Assembly (NCBI GenBank): GCA_028288485.1 | Contig: JAQBNO010000163.1 | Location: 1-64,000, forward strand | DNA length: 64,000 nt | Origin: Segetibacter sp. | GTDB taxonomy: Bacteria > Bacteroidota > Bacteroidia > Chitinophagales > Chitinophagaceae | Direction of reading: 5' to 3' | Shown here: positions 26,551-36,200 of the stretch, piece by piece | How positions within the stretch are numbered: the stretch's first letter is position 1 | Layout of the letters: each line of letters opens with the position of its first letter | Notes under the pieces: model-generated | The model's database searches: none | Seen by the model: only the letters and a program-made list of their open reading frames with translations | Told to the model about the DNA's origin: nothing | Translations under genes and position numbers: made by a program

Positions 26551-29370
26551 TTATTTCAAAGGTGCAATAGTTACAGGGCCTAACAGTCCTGAAGGTAATG
26601 GTTCCCAGGCAGAAGCATCAAAAATGCCGTCCTTTACATTCTCCCGCTTTCTTGCCGACATGTTGATGTTATAAAACTTCTTCCATGGAATATTATTCTT
26701 ATCCATATAAATGATCCTATTTGCCATCAGGTTCGACACTACAATTTCCAAAGCGTTCGTTTCCTTCAATTCCGCTGCAGGAATAACAACATGGAAAGAT
26801 GGGCCGATAAGCGTTGCAAGCTTCTTTCCATTCAGAAAAACCTCTGCAGTTTCGTTTACTTTGCCAAGGTCCAATAACCAGCCGTTTGCATTTCCCGCGG
26901 GCCGGGCAAAAGAAAGTGAATATTTGGCCGAACCGGAAAAATGCTTATAAGTTTCTCCTTCGTGCCCTGTCCACGATCCTAATTGGCTTGTTGTAACCGT
27001 TGCAGGTAAAACCGGCCCCCCTTTAATGAAAGCGATTGTCCAGTTGCCTTTAAGCTCCTGTTCCTTTTTACTTGTTTGAATATATTGAAATTTGTTTCCG
27101 GTCTTTTTTGAATTGTATAGCTGTACAATTGTTGATTCATATGGTTGCAATTGTATCATTACTTCAACTTTTTCCTCTCCCGTTGTCTTGTAATTAGCTA
27201 ACCCGCTTTTTCCCGTCATTGGATTAAACAATGCTGCTGAGGCTGCTTTTGCACTTAATGGAACCCATTCGTTAATTTCCTTATTACTTCGGTTTGCGAT
27301 AAAGTAGGTTAGCCCCTCAATATTTTTTCTCCTGATTGATTGCAATCCTCCGGGCAAAGTTTCCACCCGTATTCTTCCCGCTTTTAGTAAAGCCTTCATA
27401 TCATCAGCTATTATAAACGAACCTTTTCCAATCGATGCTTTCCTAATTCCTTCTCCCTCAATAAACTTTAGTTGCTTCAATAAATTTTGAAACAAACTTC
27501 TTCTTTCCGTAAGTCTGCCATACCCGGGCACATCTCCGGGAAGACTTTTATAAACAAGAATTTGTGCACCGTTTTTAGCAAGATCTACCAGCTTTCGAAA
27601 TGACCTTTCGGTAATAAATTTATTAGCCGGCAATAAAATAGCCTGGTAGTTATTTCCGCCTGAAATTAAACCCTTACCCGCAGAAGTGAAGTTTTGCAAT
27701 TGTTTGTCGGAGAAGAAATCAAAACTATATCCGTGCTCCTGCATCCATTCGGATACCTTTTCGAAATCGGTACCTTTGAACTCTCTACCGATTCCATCGA
27801 AATGCTGCAGCATTTCTTTTTCGGGAATTGAATAACGGTCGGCCAAAGGATAATAAACGAGAATGTCATTATCGGGCTTACCCGTTTGCAAGAAAGATTG
27901 AGCACGGGTTACATAGGTGTTTAACGCATGAAAATCTTTCCATTGCGGGTTAGTCTGTTGAAAATGTACGGCGGCATAAAATAACCATCCCGGCCATTGC
28001 TCATTTTTAGGAGAGTAATTTACACCATGATAAAAAATATGATTAACACCGCCTAAAATAAACAGGTCAAGCGCCTTTTTTACATCTGCCCATGAAGAAA
28101 GAAAATGTTCATTCAACCAGGTAGCAGATTCTGAAGAAGCTAACCTCTTACCTGTTACATGAGCAGCCGAGGTGGCAAACTTAAAACGAAGTATGTCATC
28201 GCCTTCAGTTTCCGGGATGTCAATAGCGGCATACAGGTCTAAAAGGTTAGCAGGCGATCCATGCGATTGGTTACGGATGGTAGCACCTTTAGTTGTACCC
28301 CATTTCTTCCATTCCTGTGTAAAATCCTCCAGGATTAGTTCGCCTATTGTGGTCCGGTAATCGTACAAGATCCTGCTATTGGTTTCGTCGTCGGCCTTTT
28401 GAAATAACGCCGGCAGGTAATTTTTCAAATCATAACCCCGCCGCGTCGTGAACTCCTCGAATAATTTTGGCGTCCAGTTCGATTGCCCTCTTGCATCGTC
28501 CACTTCGTACGAATCATTAAACAGCGCTCTTATATACGATAGATCATGGCCTTTAAAAGCGTCATTAAACCTTTTGAAATAATGTTGCAATGCTTCCGCC
28601 GAGAAATGATCGATTGCATACCCTTCTCCCCCCGGAGCCGCCCGTTCTACCATTTTTCCATGTAATCCGACGAAGAGCGCAAATAACTTCCAATTTCCCA
28701 CAGGTGCCTTCCAGCTAAGTTTACCCTTAGAATTCACCTTATCGGTCAGGTTTACCACACTTCCTTTATCGCTGTAGGCCATCAGCACTTGCAATGGAAG
28801 CGCTCCTGCAAATTTTACCTGGTCAAGTGCAAAAGCCTGCAAATCTTTATTTTCAGCAATAACCGGTTGTACATCCGCTGGTTGTAATGGTTTATTGTTA
28901 GCTGTTCTTACAAATCCCTCCTGTTTAAAAATAATAGGCTCCTGCAATTCTTCGCCTTCCTTAAGCTCGTACGATTTATATTCTACGGTTTTGCTGGCAT
29001 ACTTGTCTGTAATTGTTGGACCACCAAAAGGCCAGCCGGTTCCATTTGCCAGGTCGATACCAAGTCCCAACCGCTTAGCTTCTTTGAGGGTATGATCAAG
29101 CATTTGCATCCATTGCGGCGAAAGGAAATCGATGAATTGCTTTTCATAACCGTAAGCACCGTAAATAGGAGTCACTTCCAGTCCACCCAGGCCGGCAGCT
29201 TTATATTCCTCCATGTTTGCCGTAAGGTCCTTTTTATTGACCGCGCTTCCCATCCACCACCATCGACCCCACGGTTTTGTTTCCTGTGTAACGGGGGGCC
29301 ATTTTATTTGAGCATTCCCGGTTACAATTAAACAGCCTAATGATATTGAAAGTATTATTTTTCTTAGCAT
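26551..29370 (-). CDS. GH106 alpha-L-rhamnosidase
   Basis: The 939-residue product has a signal peptide (ending TGNAQ) and the GH106 beginning KPWGRWWWMGSAVNKKDLTA, followed by GLGGLEVTPIYGAYG and a TIM-barrel segment LGLGIDLANGTGWPFGGP near residues 106-123. The C-terminal third has galactose-binding-like beta-sandwich features (WLLDLGKVNETAEVFLNGKK). GH106 enzymes remove alpha-L-rhamnose from rhamnogalacturonan side chains or glycosides. The gene is 43 bases upstream of GH28. It supplies rhamnose to the catabolic genes on the same strand. Confidence 0.92.
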   Translation of the reverse strand: MLRKIILSISLGCLIVTGNAQIKWPPVTQETKPWGRWWWMGSAVNKKDLTANMEEYKAAGLGGLEVTPIYGAYGYEKQFIDFLSPQWMQMLDHTLKEAKRLGLGIDLANGTGWPFGGPTITDKYASKTVEYKSYELKEGEELQEPIIFKQEGFVRTANNKPLQPADVQPVIAENKDLQAFALDQVKFAGALPLQVLMAYSDKGSVVNLTDKVNSKGKLSWKAPVGNWKLFALFVGLHGKMVERAAPGGEGYAIDHFSAEALQHYFKRFNDAFKGHDLSYIRALFNDSYEVDDARGQSNWTPKLFEEFTTRRGYDLKNYLPALFQKADDETNSRILYDYRTTIGELILEDFTQEWKKWGTTKGATIRNQSHGSPANLLDLYAAIDIPETEGDDILRFKFATSAAHVTGKRLASSESATWLNEHFLSSWADVKKALDLFILGGVNHIFYHGVNYSPKNEQWPGWLFYAAVHFQQTNPQWKDFHALNTYVTRAQSFLQTGKPDNDILVYYPLADRYSIPEKEMLQHFDGIGREFKGTDFEKVSEWMQEHGYSFDFFSDKQLQNFTSAGKGLISGGNNYQAILLPANKFITERSFRKLVDLAKNGAQILVYKSLPGDVPGYGRLTERRSLFQNLLKQLKFIEGEGIRKASIGKGSFIIADDMKALLKAGRIRVETLPGGLQSIRRKNIEGLTYFIANRSNKEINEWVPLSAKAASAALFNPMTGKSGLANYKTTGEEKVEVMIQLQPYESTIVQLYNSKKTGNKFQYIQTSKKEQELKGNWTIAFIKGGPVLPATVTTSQLGSWTGHEGETYKHFSGSAKYSLSFARPAGNANGWLLDLGKVNETAEVFLNGKKLATLIGPSFHVVIPAAELKETNALEIVVSNLMANRIIYMDKNNIPWKKFYNINMSARKRENVKDGIFDASAWEPLPSGLLGPVTIAPLK

Positions 29371-29432
29371 GCTTTTGTAGTATGATGAGGTATGAAGCAG
29401 GATTTTTTGAGCCGGGCAGCAGGATTCGTAAG

Positions 29433-29522
29433 TAACATTGTTGCCACGCTCGGTTCACATTCAGTTTTTCATAGCAGCGTGGCAGTTTATCCTGTGCCTG
29501 TCGAAAGATCGCACACTTGTAC
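29433..29522. repeat. Stem-loop intergenic element with repeat fragment
   Basis: The arms TGCCACGCT (29442-29450) and AGCGTGGCA (29476-29484) form a 9-bp stem. The element resembles that at 59633-59760, where the third stem pair is changed on both arms. A partial dispersed-repeat end (GCACACTTGTAC) follows at 29511-29522. Confidence 0.55.
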
Positions 29523-29544
29523 TATAACAAGGTGGAGGTGCAAA

Positions 29545-30936
29545 TTATAACAACACATCATGCGTAACCGAATAAAATTTCAATTCAACAATATCGTTCG
29601 GTAACGGCTTGTCGTTCCACGAACGATGAATGGCCAAGGCAGTTCCCACGGCAGTTGCCTGGGCCATAGAAGCTGCAAAAACTTCCATTTCTGGAAAAAA
29701 TGAAGCGAGTAAGTTCATATAGATCGCGTTCTTGCTAAATCCACCATCTACAAAAATGCGACGAGCATTTGTTCCCTTCAATACAAACTGGGTAGAAGTA
29801 TATTGTTGTGTAACAATATCGTAAATGAGCTGGTGATAAGCTTCTTCTTCATTTGCAAAAGACGCCAGATCCCGCTGCTCAAAAAGTGAAGTCTTCAACA
29901 TCTTAGTCTCTTTTGTCTCTGAAAACAAAGCATGCTTTTTCTTAAGCGCAGCAATTATTTCCTGGTTAAACTCCATACTTCTAAATCTCCCCGCGTTTTG
30001 ATTAAAGTAATCGCCAATCCTCTTCACCTGTTGCTCGTGTTCATAACCGGCGAATAACCTTGAAGCCTTAACCGGCTTACCCTGGTAGCTCAGGAACGAC
30101 AAACAATCGTTCTTAAGTTCTTCTTTGGTTAAAGGCGTATCGTTAAATGGATTTAATGAAATACACCAGGTTCCGGTAGATATTAAAACAAACGGGTCAT
30201 GAAAATTTACGAGGTAAGGAATCAGAGCGGCTGAACTATCGTGAAGACCAACTCCGACGGAATAATTATTGCCCGGAAAAAATGCAGGAACAACTTCATT
30301 GGATGCAACAATTGGCGGAAGCTTTTCAAGAACGCCCTCCTGCCTTACCCAATCGTGGTAATCATTTTTTGTAAAATCCCAAAGATTTGTGTGGCAACCT
30401 ATACTGGTAAGATCGCTGCATACATTACCAGTTATAAGGTAGCTTATATACTGCGGCAAGTGCAATGCATATTTTATCTGACTGAATAATTGTGGCTTTT
30501 CATATTTAAGCCTGTACAGTTGCATCCCCGAATTCAGGTTTCCTAAAACAGGTGAGGCAGTACGGGACGAAAATTCTTCTTCCCCGCCATAAGTATCATA
30601 AAACTGTTTTTGCAGTTCCGGAGAGTATTTTTTTAAATAATTGTATAAGGGACCAACAGTGCGACCATCCTCATCAATATAAACAAAACTAGCTCCGTAC
30701 GCCGAGAAATTAACGGCCTTTATTTCAAACTCTTTCAGCCGCAGAACTTCGCGAAGCGAATCAAAGACAGATAAGCGAAGTGTGTCCACATTTTCGCATG
30801 GATCACCATCTTCATCCACCATTTCAGTAAAACGAGCTGAACGTTCATAAACCATCTTATAGTTCTGATCGAACAGGAACAGTTTCTTGTTGGTTTTACC
30901 AACATCAAATACGGCAATTACAGGTGTGGCAGACAT
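29545..30936 (-). CDS. rhaB: FGGY-family carbohydrate kinase, probable L-rhamnulokinase
   Basis: The 463-residue cytosolic kinase should phosphorylate L-rhamnulose at O1. The ATP-binding loop is FDVGKTNKKLFLFD near residues 9-22, the catalytic-type region is GVGLHDSSAALIPYL near 228, the adenosine motif is STGTWCISLNPF near 255, and the C-terminal motif is VDGGFSKNAIYMN near 402. It diverges from enterobacterial RhaB and might be placed with the generic FGGY group, so function rests largely on position between the rhamnose isomerase and the GH106 gene. The start is ATG 30936 (MSATPVIAVFDVGK); a longer frame runs into a GTGAGTGG tandem repeat that is not coding. Confidence 0.85.
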   Translation of the reverse strand: MSATPVIAVFDVGKTNKKLFLFDQNYKMVYERSARFTEMVDEDGDPCENVDTLRLSVFDSLREVLRLKEFEIKAVNFSAYGASFVYIDEDGRTVGPLYNYLKKYSPELQKQFYDTYGGEEEFSSRTASPVLGNLNSGMQLYRLKYEKPQLFSQIKYALHLPQYISYLITGNVCSDLTSIGCHTNLWDFTKNDYHDWVRQEGVLEKLPPIVASNEVVPAFFPGNNYSVGVGLHDSSAALIPYLVNFHDPFVLISTGTWCISLNPFNDTPLTKEELKNDCLSFLSYQGKPVKASRLFAGYEHEQQVKRIGDYFNQNAGRFRSMEFNQEIIAALKKKHALFSETKETKMLKTSLFEQRDLASFANEEEAYHQLIYDIVTQQYTSTQFVLKGTNARRIFVDGGFSKNAIYMNLLASFFPEMEVFAASMAQATAVGTALAIHRSWNDKPLPNDIVELKFYSVTHDVLL

Positions 30937-30962
30937 GGTGAGTAGTGAGTGGTGAGTGGTGT
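30937..30962. repeat. Short GTGAGTGG-type tandem repeat
   Basis: Three to four imperfect copies of a 7-8 base unit (GTGAGTAGTGAGTGG...) lie directly before the kinase start codon. The array falls in the leader of the gene on the minus strand and might change spacing if it varies. Confidence 0.6.
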
Positions 30963-31012
30963 GAATGGGCAATGGTAACGGGCTTCAGTCATACCCTTTT
31001 GTCACATAACAT

Positions 31013-32287
31013 TTACAAACCTGTGGCAACCGTTTTTAAGCCTCTCCGGTTAATTAGGGTTTCTCTTACTTTCGCCTGGCGGAACACTTGTATTGGATTC
31101 AGTGCTCCACCGGCACGGATTCTTGCTTCAGCAACAAGCGGCCTTACATCGGTTCGGTACACTCCCTGGATTATTTCCTGCGCCTTCACCACGTCATTTT
31201 CCATGCGGGCTGCTTCCAGTTCTTTAGTGTCGACCAACAACGCTTGTGCGTATGCAATCTGGATTGCTTCAACAGACTGCAAAAGATCTTCAAGCGGGTC
31301 TTTTACGTTGTGAGATGCATCTATCATCCAACCGAGATCTGTTGCATGGTTCATTCCCCTTGCATCCATTCCTTCCACCAGTTCGTTAAAGATCAGGAAC
31401 AATTTATAAGGGTCGATGCTGCCAACGGTAAGATCATCGTCACCATATTTCGAGTCGTTGAAATGGAAGCCTCCAAGCTTGCCTTCCATTAATAATAAAG
31501 AAACAATCTGCTCGATATTTGCATTGGGAAGATGGTGACCAAAGTCAACCAATGTAAAAGCTTTAGGTCCCAGTTTATTTGCCAGTAATAAAGATTGTCC
31601 CCAATCAGCTATGGTTGTTGAATAGAAATTAGGCTCGTAAGCTTTATACTCCACCAGCATTTTCCAGTTTTCGGGCAACGCTGCATAAATCTCTTCGAGG
31701 CTTTCAAGCACGTTCTGAAAGGCCTTCCTGAAATTTAACTGGCCGGGGAAGCTTGAGCCGTCTGCGAGCCACACGGTAAGTGCATCAGACCCTAATTCGA
31801 TGCCCTGTTTAATAACCTCAATATTATGCTCGATCGCTTGTTTACGAATCGCTTTATCAACGTTTTGCAGCGAACCGAATTTATAGGTATGCTGTTGGTC
31901 GGGCTGGTCCTGGAAAGTATTTGAATTAACCGCATCGAAACGCAAACCGTGTTGGGCAGCCAGTGCTTTTATGGAAGCAACATTACCGGGGATATCCCAT
32001 GGGATGTGCAAAGAAATGCCGCCACTTGACTGGTTCAACTGGTGAAGCAATCCTACGTCTTCAATTTTTTCTTCCAGGCTGCGTGGTTCTCCGCCACCCG
32101 AAAATCTTCCGAACCTTGTTCCACCGGTTCCTAAGGCCCAACTTGGAATCGCTATTTGAAAATCAATTAGCTTTTGTAAAACTTCCTCAACATTTTTTGC
32201 TGACGAAGCAATGAATTCGAATCTTCGCTGGTGTTCATCCCAGCCATTTTGATTGAATTCATCAATCTTATATTTTTCAATTAACAT
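31013..32287 (-). CDS. rhaI: L-rhamnose isomerase, RhaI type
   Basis: The 424-residue protein belongs to the sugar isomerase family of Pseudomonas stutzeri-type L-rhamnose isomerase, a metal-dependent TIM barrel that converts L-rhamnose to L-rhamnulose. Metal-ligand-like segments are SDALTVWLADGSSFPGQ near residue 168, MLVEYKAYEPNFYST near 210, TLVDFGHHLPNANIEQ near 245 and GGFHFNDSKYGDDDL near 273. It is 17 bases downstream of rhaM and 76 bases upstream of the kinase gene, all on one strand. It is unlike RhaA of E. coli in sequence. Confidence 0.93.
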   Translation of the reverse strand: MLIEKYKIDEFNQNGWDEHQRRFEFIASSAKNVEEVLQKLIDFQIAIPSWALGTGGTRFGRFSGGGEPRSLEEKIEDVGLLHQLNQSSGGISLHIPWDIPGNVASIKALAAQHGLRFDAVNSNTFQDQPDQQHTYKFGSLQNVDKAIRKQAIEHNIEVIKQGIELGSDALTVWLADGSSFPGQLNFRKAFQNVLESLEEIYAALPENWKMLVEYKAYEPNFYSTTIADWGQSLLLANKLGPKAFTLVDFGHHLPNANIEQIVSLLLMEGKLGGFHFNDSKYGDDDLTVGSIDPYKLFLIFNELVEGMDARGMNHATDLGWMIDASHNVKDPLEDLLQSVEAIQIAYAQALLVDTKELEAARMENDVVKAQEIIQGVYRTDVRPLVAEARIRAGGALNPIQVFRQAKVRETLINRRGLKTVATGL

Positions 32288-32304
32288 GACAAGCTTTTTA
32301 AAAT

Positions 32305-32619
32305 TTAAGGTAAATAAAAAACCTCTTTTAATGGTATTTGTACCGGGGAATTATCAGGGTTGGCTTCCATGATATCGGCCATATACTTCCACCATTTTTG
32401 CATAACAGCGGTTGCCGGCAGATCGTCGAGCTTTGCAGGATCATCTGCTTTCATTACGCCAAAAAGGTTGTTGGTAGTTTCATCAAGAAAAATGGAATAA
32501 TCGCTGATCCCCGCTTCTTTTAACAAGCTTTGCAGTTCGGGCCACAGCGCGTCGTGCCTTTTTTTGTACTCTTCTTCGAAGCCTTTGTATAACTGCATTT
32601 TAAAAGCGATTCGATACAT
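32305..32619 (-). CDS. rhaM: L-rhamnose mutarotase
   Basis: The 104-residue product matches the RhaM family, dimeric alpha+beta proteins that interconvert the anomers of L-rhamnose. Typical sequence is YRIAFKMQLYKGFEEEYKKR (residues 2-21), HDALWPELQSLLKEAGISDY and LDETTNNLFGVM, with MQKWWKYMADIME near the end. Key His and Tyr/Trp residues are present. It lies 17 bases before rhaI, in one operon. Confidence 0.96.
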   Translation of the reverse strand: MYRIAFKMQLYKGFEEEYKKRHDALWPELQSLLKEAGISDYSIFLDETTNNLFGVMKADDPAKLDDLPATAVMQKWWKYMADIMEANPDNSPVQIPLKEVFYLP

Positions 32620-32774
32620 AGAACCGGGATTTATTGGATTAGTTAGATTTTGATAAAATCAAATAATTTTCCTGGAAACACTAAGGCACGGAGGAACAAA
32701 ATTGCACAAAGTATTTCGTGCTGCTTTGTGTTCTCTGTGTCTTTGTGGTTCAATTAGATGCTTAAAGAACTAAA

Positions 32775-32802
32775 AGTACAAGTGAGTGACACAACGATGT
32801 TG
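32775..32802 (+). repeat. Dispersed intergenic repeat, copy 5
   Basis: The copy contains GTACAAGTGAGTGACACAAC followed by GATGTTG and lies between rhaEW and rhaM. It follows a CACGGAGG...GTGTCTTTGTGG low-complexity stretch. Confidence 0.75.
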
Positions 32803-32882
32803 ATTAAATAAATAAGGCTGGTACCAAAAGAACATCCTTATTTCTGCCCAATCAAATAAAAATTCAACAAATCCTGGTTCTA

Positions 32883-35006
32883 TTATCTCATAAACGCGGC
32901 GGCTACACCACCATCAACATTCAGTACATTACCTGTAGATTTATTCAACAACCCGCCAACAAACGCATAACACGCGTTGGCAATGTCATCGGGAAGAATG
33001 CTTTCATTCATTAAAGTCCGTTTTGCATAATAGGCCGGCAATTCTTCAACGGTGATGCCATAAGCTTTGGCGCGACCTTCGGCCCAGCCACCTGCCCAAA
33101 TGTTTGAGTCGGCAATTACAGCATCGGGATTAACGATGTTTACACGAATTCTATCAGGACCGAGTTCGGCAGCAAGCAGGCGGCTCATATGCGCCTGGGC
33201 GGCTTTTGCAGAACCATAACCGGCATTATTCGGACCGGCAACAACAGAATTTTTTGAAACGATGTTCACAATATCACCGCCCAAAGCCTGTTTGCGCATG
33301 ACCTTGACACCCGCTTTAGAAACAAGGAACTGGCCCTTCACAAGAATATTATACAGTTTATCCCAATCTTCGATTGTGTGATCGACCAACGCCTTGGAAG
33401 TGCTGATACCGGCATTATTAACGACGATATCTACACCACCGAAAGCCAGGGCACTTGCATCGAAAGCCTTTTCTATTGTTTCTTCATTGGTTACATCGAG
33501 CAAGGTAGAAGCAGCAGTGTCGCGACCAAAAAGCTTGTTAAACTCGGCCATTGCGCCCTCCATTCTTTCGGTGTTTATATCGTTGATGATGACACAAGCA
33601 CCTTCTTCGGCAAACTTTTTAGCGATTGCTTTACCAATTCCACCTGCACTCCCGGTAATTAAAGCGATGCGGCCGGAAAGAGATTTTGGCTTTGGCATTC
33701 GTTGCAGCTTGGCTTCTTCGAGCAACCAGTATTCAATATTGAAAGCTTCCTGCCGGGGCAATGAAGTGTATTCTGAAATGGCTTCAGAACCGCGCATTAC
33801 ATTAATAGCATTTATATAAAATTCAGAGGCAACACGGGCAGTTTGTTTGTCTTTGCTGAAAGTGAACATACCTACACCACGGAAGATAATTACAACAGGA
33901 TTTGCATCCCTCATAGCAGGACTATTCGGGTGCTTACAGGTGTTATAATAATCGGCATACATTTTACGGTAAGCTTCGAACTGCGGCTGCAGTTTTTGTT
34001 TAATCGCATCGATATTGCTCAAATCGTCCTGAGCACCAATTTCTAAGACCAGCGGGCTTATTTTAGTACGCAAAAAATGGTCAGGACAACTGGTTCCCAA
34101 GGGCGCCAACCTGTCAAGATCGTTTGAATTGATGTATTGCAGAACACGGTCATCATCGGTAAAATGACCGATCATTTTTACCTTGCTTGAACAAAAACCA
34201 CGCAGTACCGGAGCTAACGCCGCAGCTTTTGCAAGGCGCTGTTCTTTAGGCAACGATTCCATTTTTTGTCCACCAAATACATCCGGCTTTTTGCTTACAG
34301 AATCTTCGATATACTGCGCACACCGTTCAACTACTTCAAGGGTATTTATATAAGATTCGTAAGCGGTATCGCCCCAGGTAAACAAACCATGAGAACCCAG
34401 CATAATTCCACGAATTCCAGGATTTGCATCCAAACATTCTTTCAATTGCAGACCTAAATCAAAACCAGGTTTTTGCCAACCTACCCAACCAATCGTGCCG
34501 TTAAACAACTCTTCAGTTATCTTCTGACCGTCTTTAGCTGCTGCAATGGCAATCGCCGCATCAGGATGAAGGTGATCGATATGTTTAAATGGTAGAAATC
34601 CGTGTAATGGCGTATCGATAGACGGGGCTTTGGAAGCAAGATCATAGATGGTATGATTAAATAACTCCACCATTTCATCTTCATGCTCTAATCCACGGTA
34701 AACGTTCTTTAAACTGCGCAGCTTATCTACATATAAAGCAGCTAAGCCGCTTTTCTTTAAAGTACCAATATCGCCGCCCGATCCTTTTACCCACATCACT
34801 TCGGTTTCTTCGCCCGTCAACGGATCTTTCGCCATTGCCTTGCACGACGTGTTTCCTCCGCCATAATTCGTAAGTCGCAGATCAGCCCCTAACAAATTCG
34901 AGCGATAAATTAGCAAGGCCACCTCATCACCTTCAAGTTTTGCAGCTTCTTGTTCGTTCCACAAATAGCTTACATGTTTAAAGTCGGTTGACGTAGTTAT
35001 TTCCAT
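32883..35006 (-). CDS. rhaEW: Bifunctional rhamnulose-1-P aldolase / lactaldehyde dehydrogenase
   Basis: The 707-residue fusion has a class II aldolase domain (about 1-430; GADLRLTNYGGGNTSCK near residue 38, PLHGFLPFKHIDHLHPDA near 137 with zinc histidines). A short-chain dehydrogenase domain follows (about 445-707; TGSAGGIGKA, NNAGIS, and YGSAK with the catalytic Tyr and Lys). The aldolase splits L-rhamnulose 1-phosphate into DHAP and L-lactaldehyde, and the dehydrogenase oxidises lactaldehyde to L-lactate, as known for RhaEW. It lies 26 bases after rhaT. The lactate produced is the substrate of LutABC encoded further down the same strand. Confidence 0.95.
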   Translation of the reverse strand: MEITTSTDFKHVSYLWNEQEAAKLEGDEVALLIYRSNLLGADLRLTNYGGGNTSCKAMAKDPLTGEETEVMWVKGSGGDIGTLKKSGLAALYVDKLRSLKNVYRGLEHEDEMVELFNHTIYDLASKAPSIDTPLHGFLPFKHIDHLHPDAAIAIAAAKDGQKITEELFNGTIGWVGWQKPGFDLGLQLKECLDANPGIRGIMLGSHGLFTWGDTAYESYINTLEVVERCAQYIEDSVSKKPDVFGGQKMESLPKEQRLAKAAALAPVLRGFCSSKVKMIGHFTDDDRVLQYINSNDLDRLAPLGTSCPDHFLRTKISPLVLEIGAQDDLSNIDAIKQKLQPQFEAYRKMYADYYNTCKHPNSPAMRDANPVVIIFRGVGMFTFSKDKQTARVASEFYINAINVMRGSEAISEYTSLPRQEAFNIEYWLLEEAKLQRMPKPKSLSGRIALITGSAGGIGKAIAKKFAEEGACVIINDINTERMEGAMAEFNKLFGRDTAASTLLDVTNEETIEKAFDASALAFGGVDIVVNNAGISTSKALVDHTIEDWDKLYNILVKGQFLVSKAGVKVMRKQALGGDIVNIVSKNSVVAGPNNAGYGSAKAAQAHMSRLLAAELGPDRIRVNIVNPDAVIADSNIWAGGWAEGRAKAYGITVEELPAYYAKRTLMNESILPDDIANACYAFVGGLLNKSTGNVLNVDGGVAAAFMR

Positions 35007-35032
35007 GATGGTAAGAATTTTAGATTTGATAT

Positions 35033-36109
35033 TTATTTTATAGAATTTCCGTACCCGACTACGAATACGGATAGTATAATTATTAGTATACCTGCTACAA
35101 CTGTAGAAAAAGTCTTCTTAGTAACGCCTTTCCATTCTTTTACAGCTATACCCCAAAAGTTAGCAATTAGTATAATGAAGGCCATGTGCAGTATCCACGA
35201 ACTGGCTCCATTACCGAGTTTGCTCTCTCCCATTCCGTAAAAGAAGAACTGGAGAAACCAGGTAAGGCCGGCAAGGGCCGAAAAAAGATAGTTTTTTAGT
35301 AAGGGTGTATTTTTATTGGTATAGTCGCCAAAAGACTTGTTGCGTGCATTTAGTATCATACACCAGATGAGGTTGGTAGTTAAGCCGCCCCAAAGAATAA
35401 TGATATAAGTTACATTGTTTTGAAAAAGAAATTCGCCTTGCCCGGGGTTAACACCTTTCCAGATCTCGTTGGCTTTATTAGCCATATCTTTTCCGGCGTC
35501 GATACCAAATGCAAAGCATGCACTAAGAACCCCTGAGATAACCGAAACAAAAAGACCGAGACCGATCTTAAAATCTTTGTTTTCTTCATCAGTTCTGTTA
35601 ACAGCGAGGTCTTTTTCCTTCATAGCACCGGCCTTACCGCAAATGGCTATTCCGAATATACATATTGCTACACCCAGTAAAACTACCTGCCCCCAGCGAT
35701 TTGAAATCAGATCGGTAAAAGAATCTTTACCAGCCTGTGGAAAGAAATTGTAATAGATGGATGGAACTAAGGCGCCGAAAACAGAGCAAAGACCTAATAT
35801 GATTGAACTGCCTAAAGCTACTCCAAGGTACCGTACACCAAGGCCGTAGGTTAAGCCTCCAACGCCCCATAATAAACCGAAGAAAAAAGTGAGACCTAAT
35901 ATGTTTGCAGGTGTATTTCTAATGATTTCTGGAAAGCCGCTAATGGTTATCCAGGCAGCAAGAGGAGGAACAATCAACCACGAAAAAAGACCGCCAACGA
36001 TCCAGTAGCTTTCCCAGTGCCAACCCTTAACTTTCTTATATGGAATGTAAAAACTACCGGAAGCAAAACCCCCAATAAAGTGAAAGATAACCCCAAGAAT
36101 TACTTGCAT
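35033..36109 (-). CDS. rhaT: L-rhamnose/proton symporter RhaT
   Basis: The 358-residue inner-membrane protein has about ten hydrophobic segments and family-like motifs: FASGSFYIPYKKVKGWHWES near residues 15-34, GLLWGVGGLTYGLGVRYLGV near 78, and LAGLTWFLQFFFYGMGESKLG near 284 (WFLQFFFYGMG). It imports L-rhamnose with a proton. It is the first gene of the rhamnose operon and is divergent from the GntR-type regulator across 141 bases. Lack of an outer-membrane SusC partner in the locus means rhamnose entry into the periplasm relies on other porins. Confidence 0.93.
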   Translation of the reverse strand: MQVILGVIFHFIGGFASGSFYIPYKKVKGWHWESYWIVGGLFSWLIVPPLAAWITISGFPEIIRNTPANILGLTFFFGLLWGVGGLTYGLGVRYLGVALGSSIILGLCSVFGALVPSIYYNFFPQAGKDSFTDLISNRWGQVVLLGVAICIFGIAICGKAGAMKEKDLAVNRTDEENKDFKIGLGLFVSVISGVLSACFAFGIDAGKDMANKANEIWKGVNPGQGEFLFQNNVTYIIILWGGLTTNLIWCMILNARNKSFGDYTNKNTPLLKNYLFSALAGLTWFLQFFFYGMGESKLGNGASSWILHMAFIILIANFWGIAVKEWKGVTKKTFSTVVAGILIIILSVFVVGYGNSIK

Positions 36110-36144
36110 TTAAATGATTTTCAATATGGAATGGCAATAAGTTC

Positions 36145-36192
36145 TAAAAGTAGAAGGAATGTATTTTCTTTCCGTCATGTACTATCATGCTT
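36145..36192 (-). promoter_or_regulatory. Possible promoter and operator of the rhamnose operon
   Basis: On the minus strand TACTTTTA (36145-36152) resembles the Bacteroidetes -7 box about 35 bases before rhaT. The -33 region overlaps CATGTACTATCATG (36175-36188). ATGTAC recurs at 36221-36226 before the regulator gene, so this may be a binding site for it. Both calls are inferences. Confidence 0.3.
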
Positions 36193-36200
36193 AAAAAAAA

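Noticed and set aside
31088-31492. 134-codon plus frame inside rhaI
   Set aside because: Antisense shadow of the rhamnose isomerase gene.
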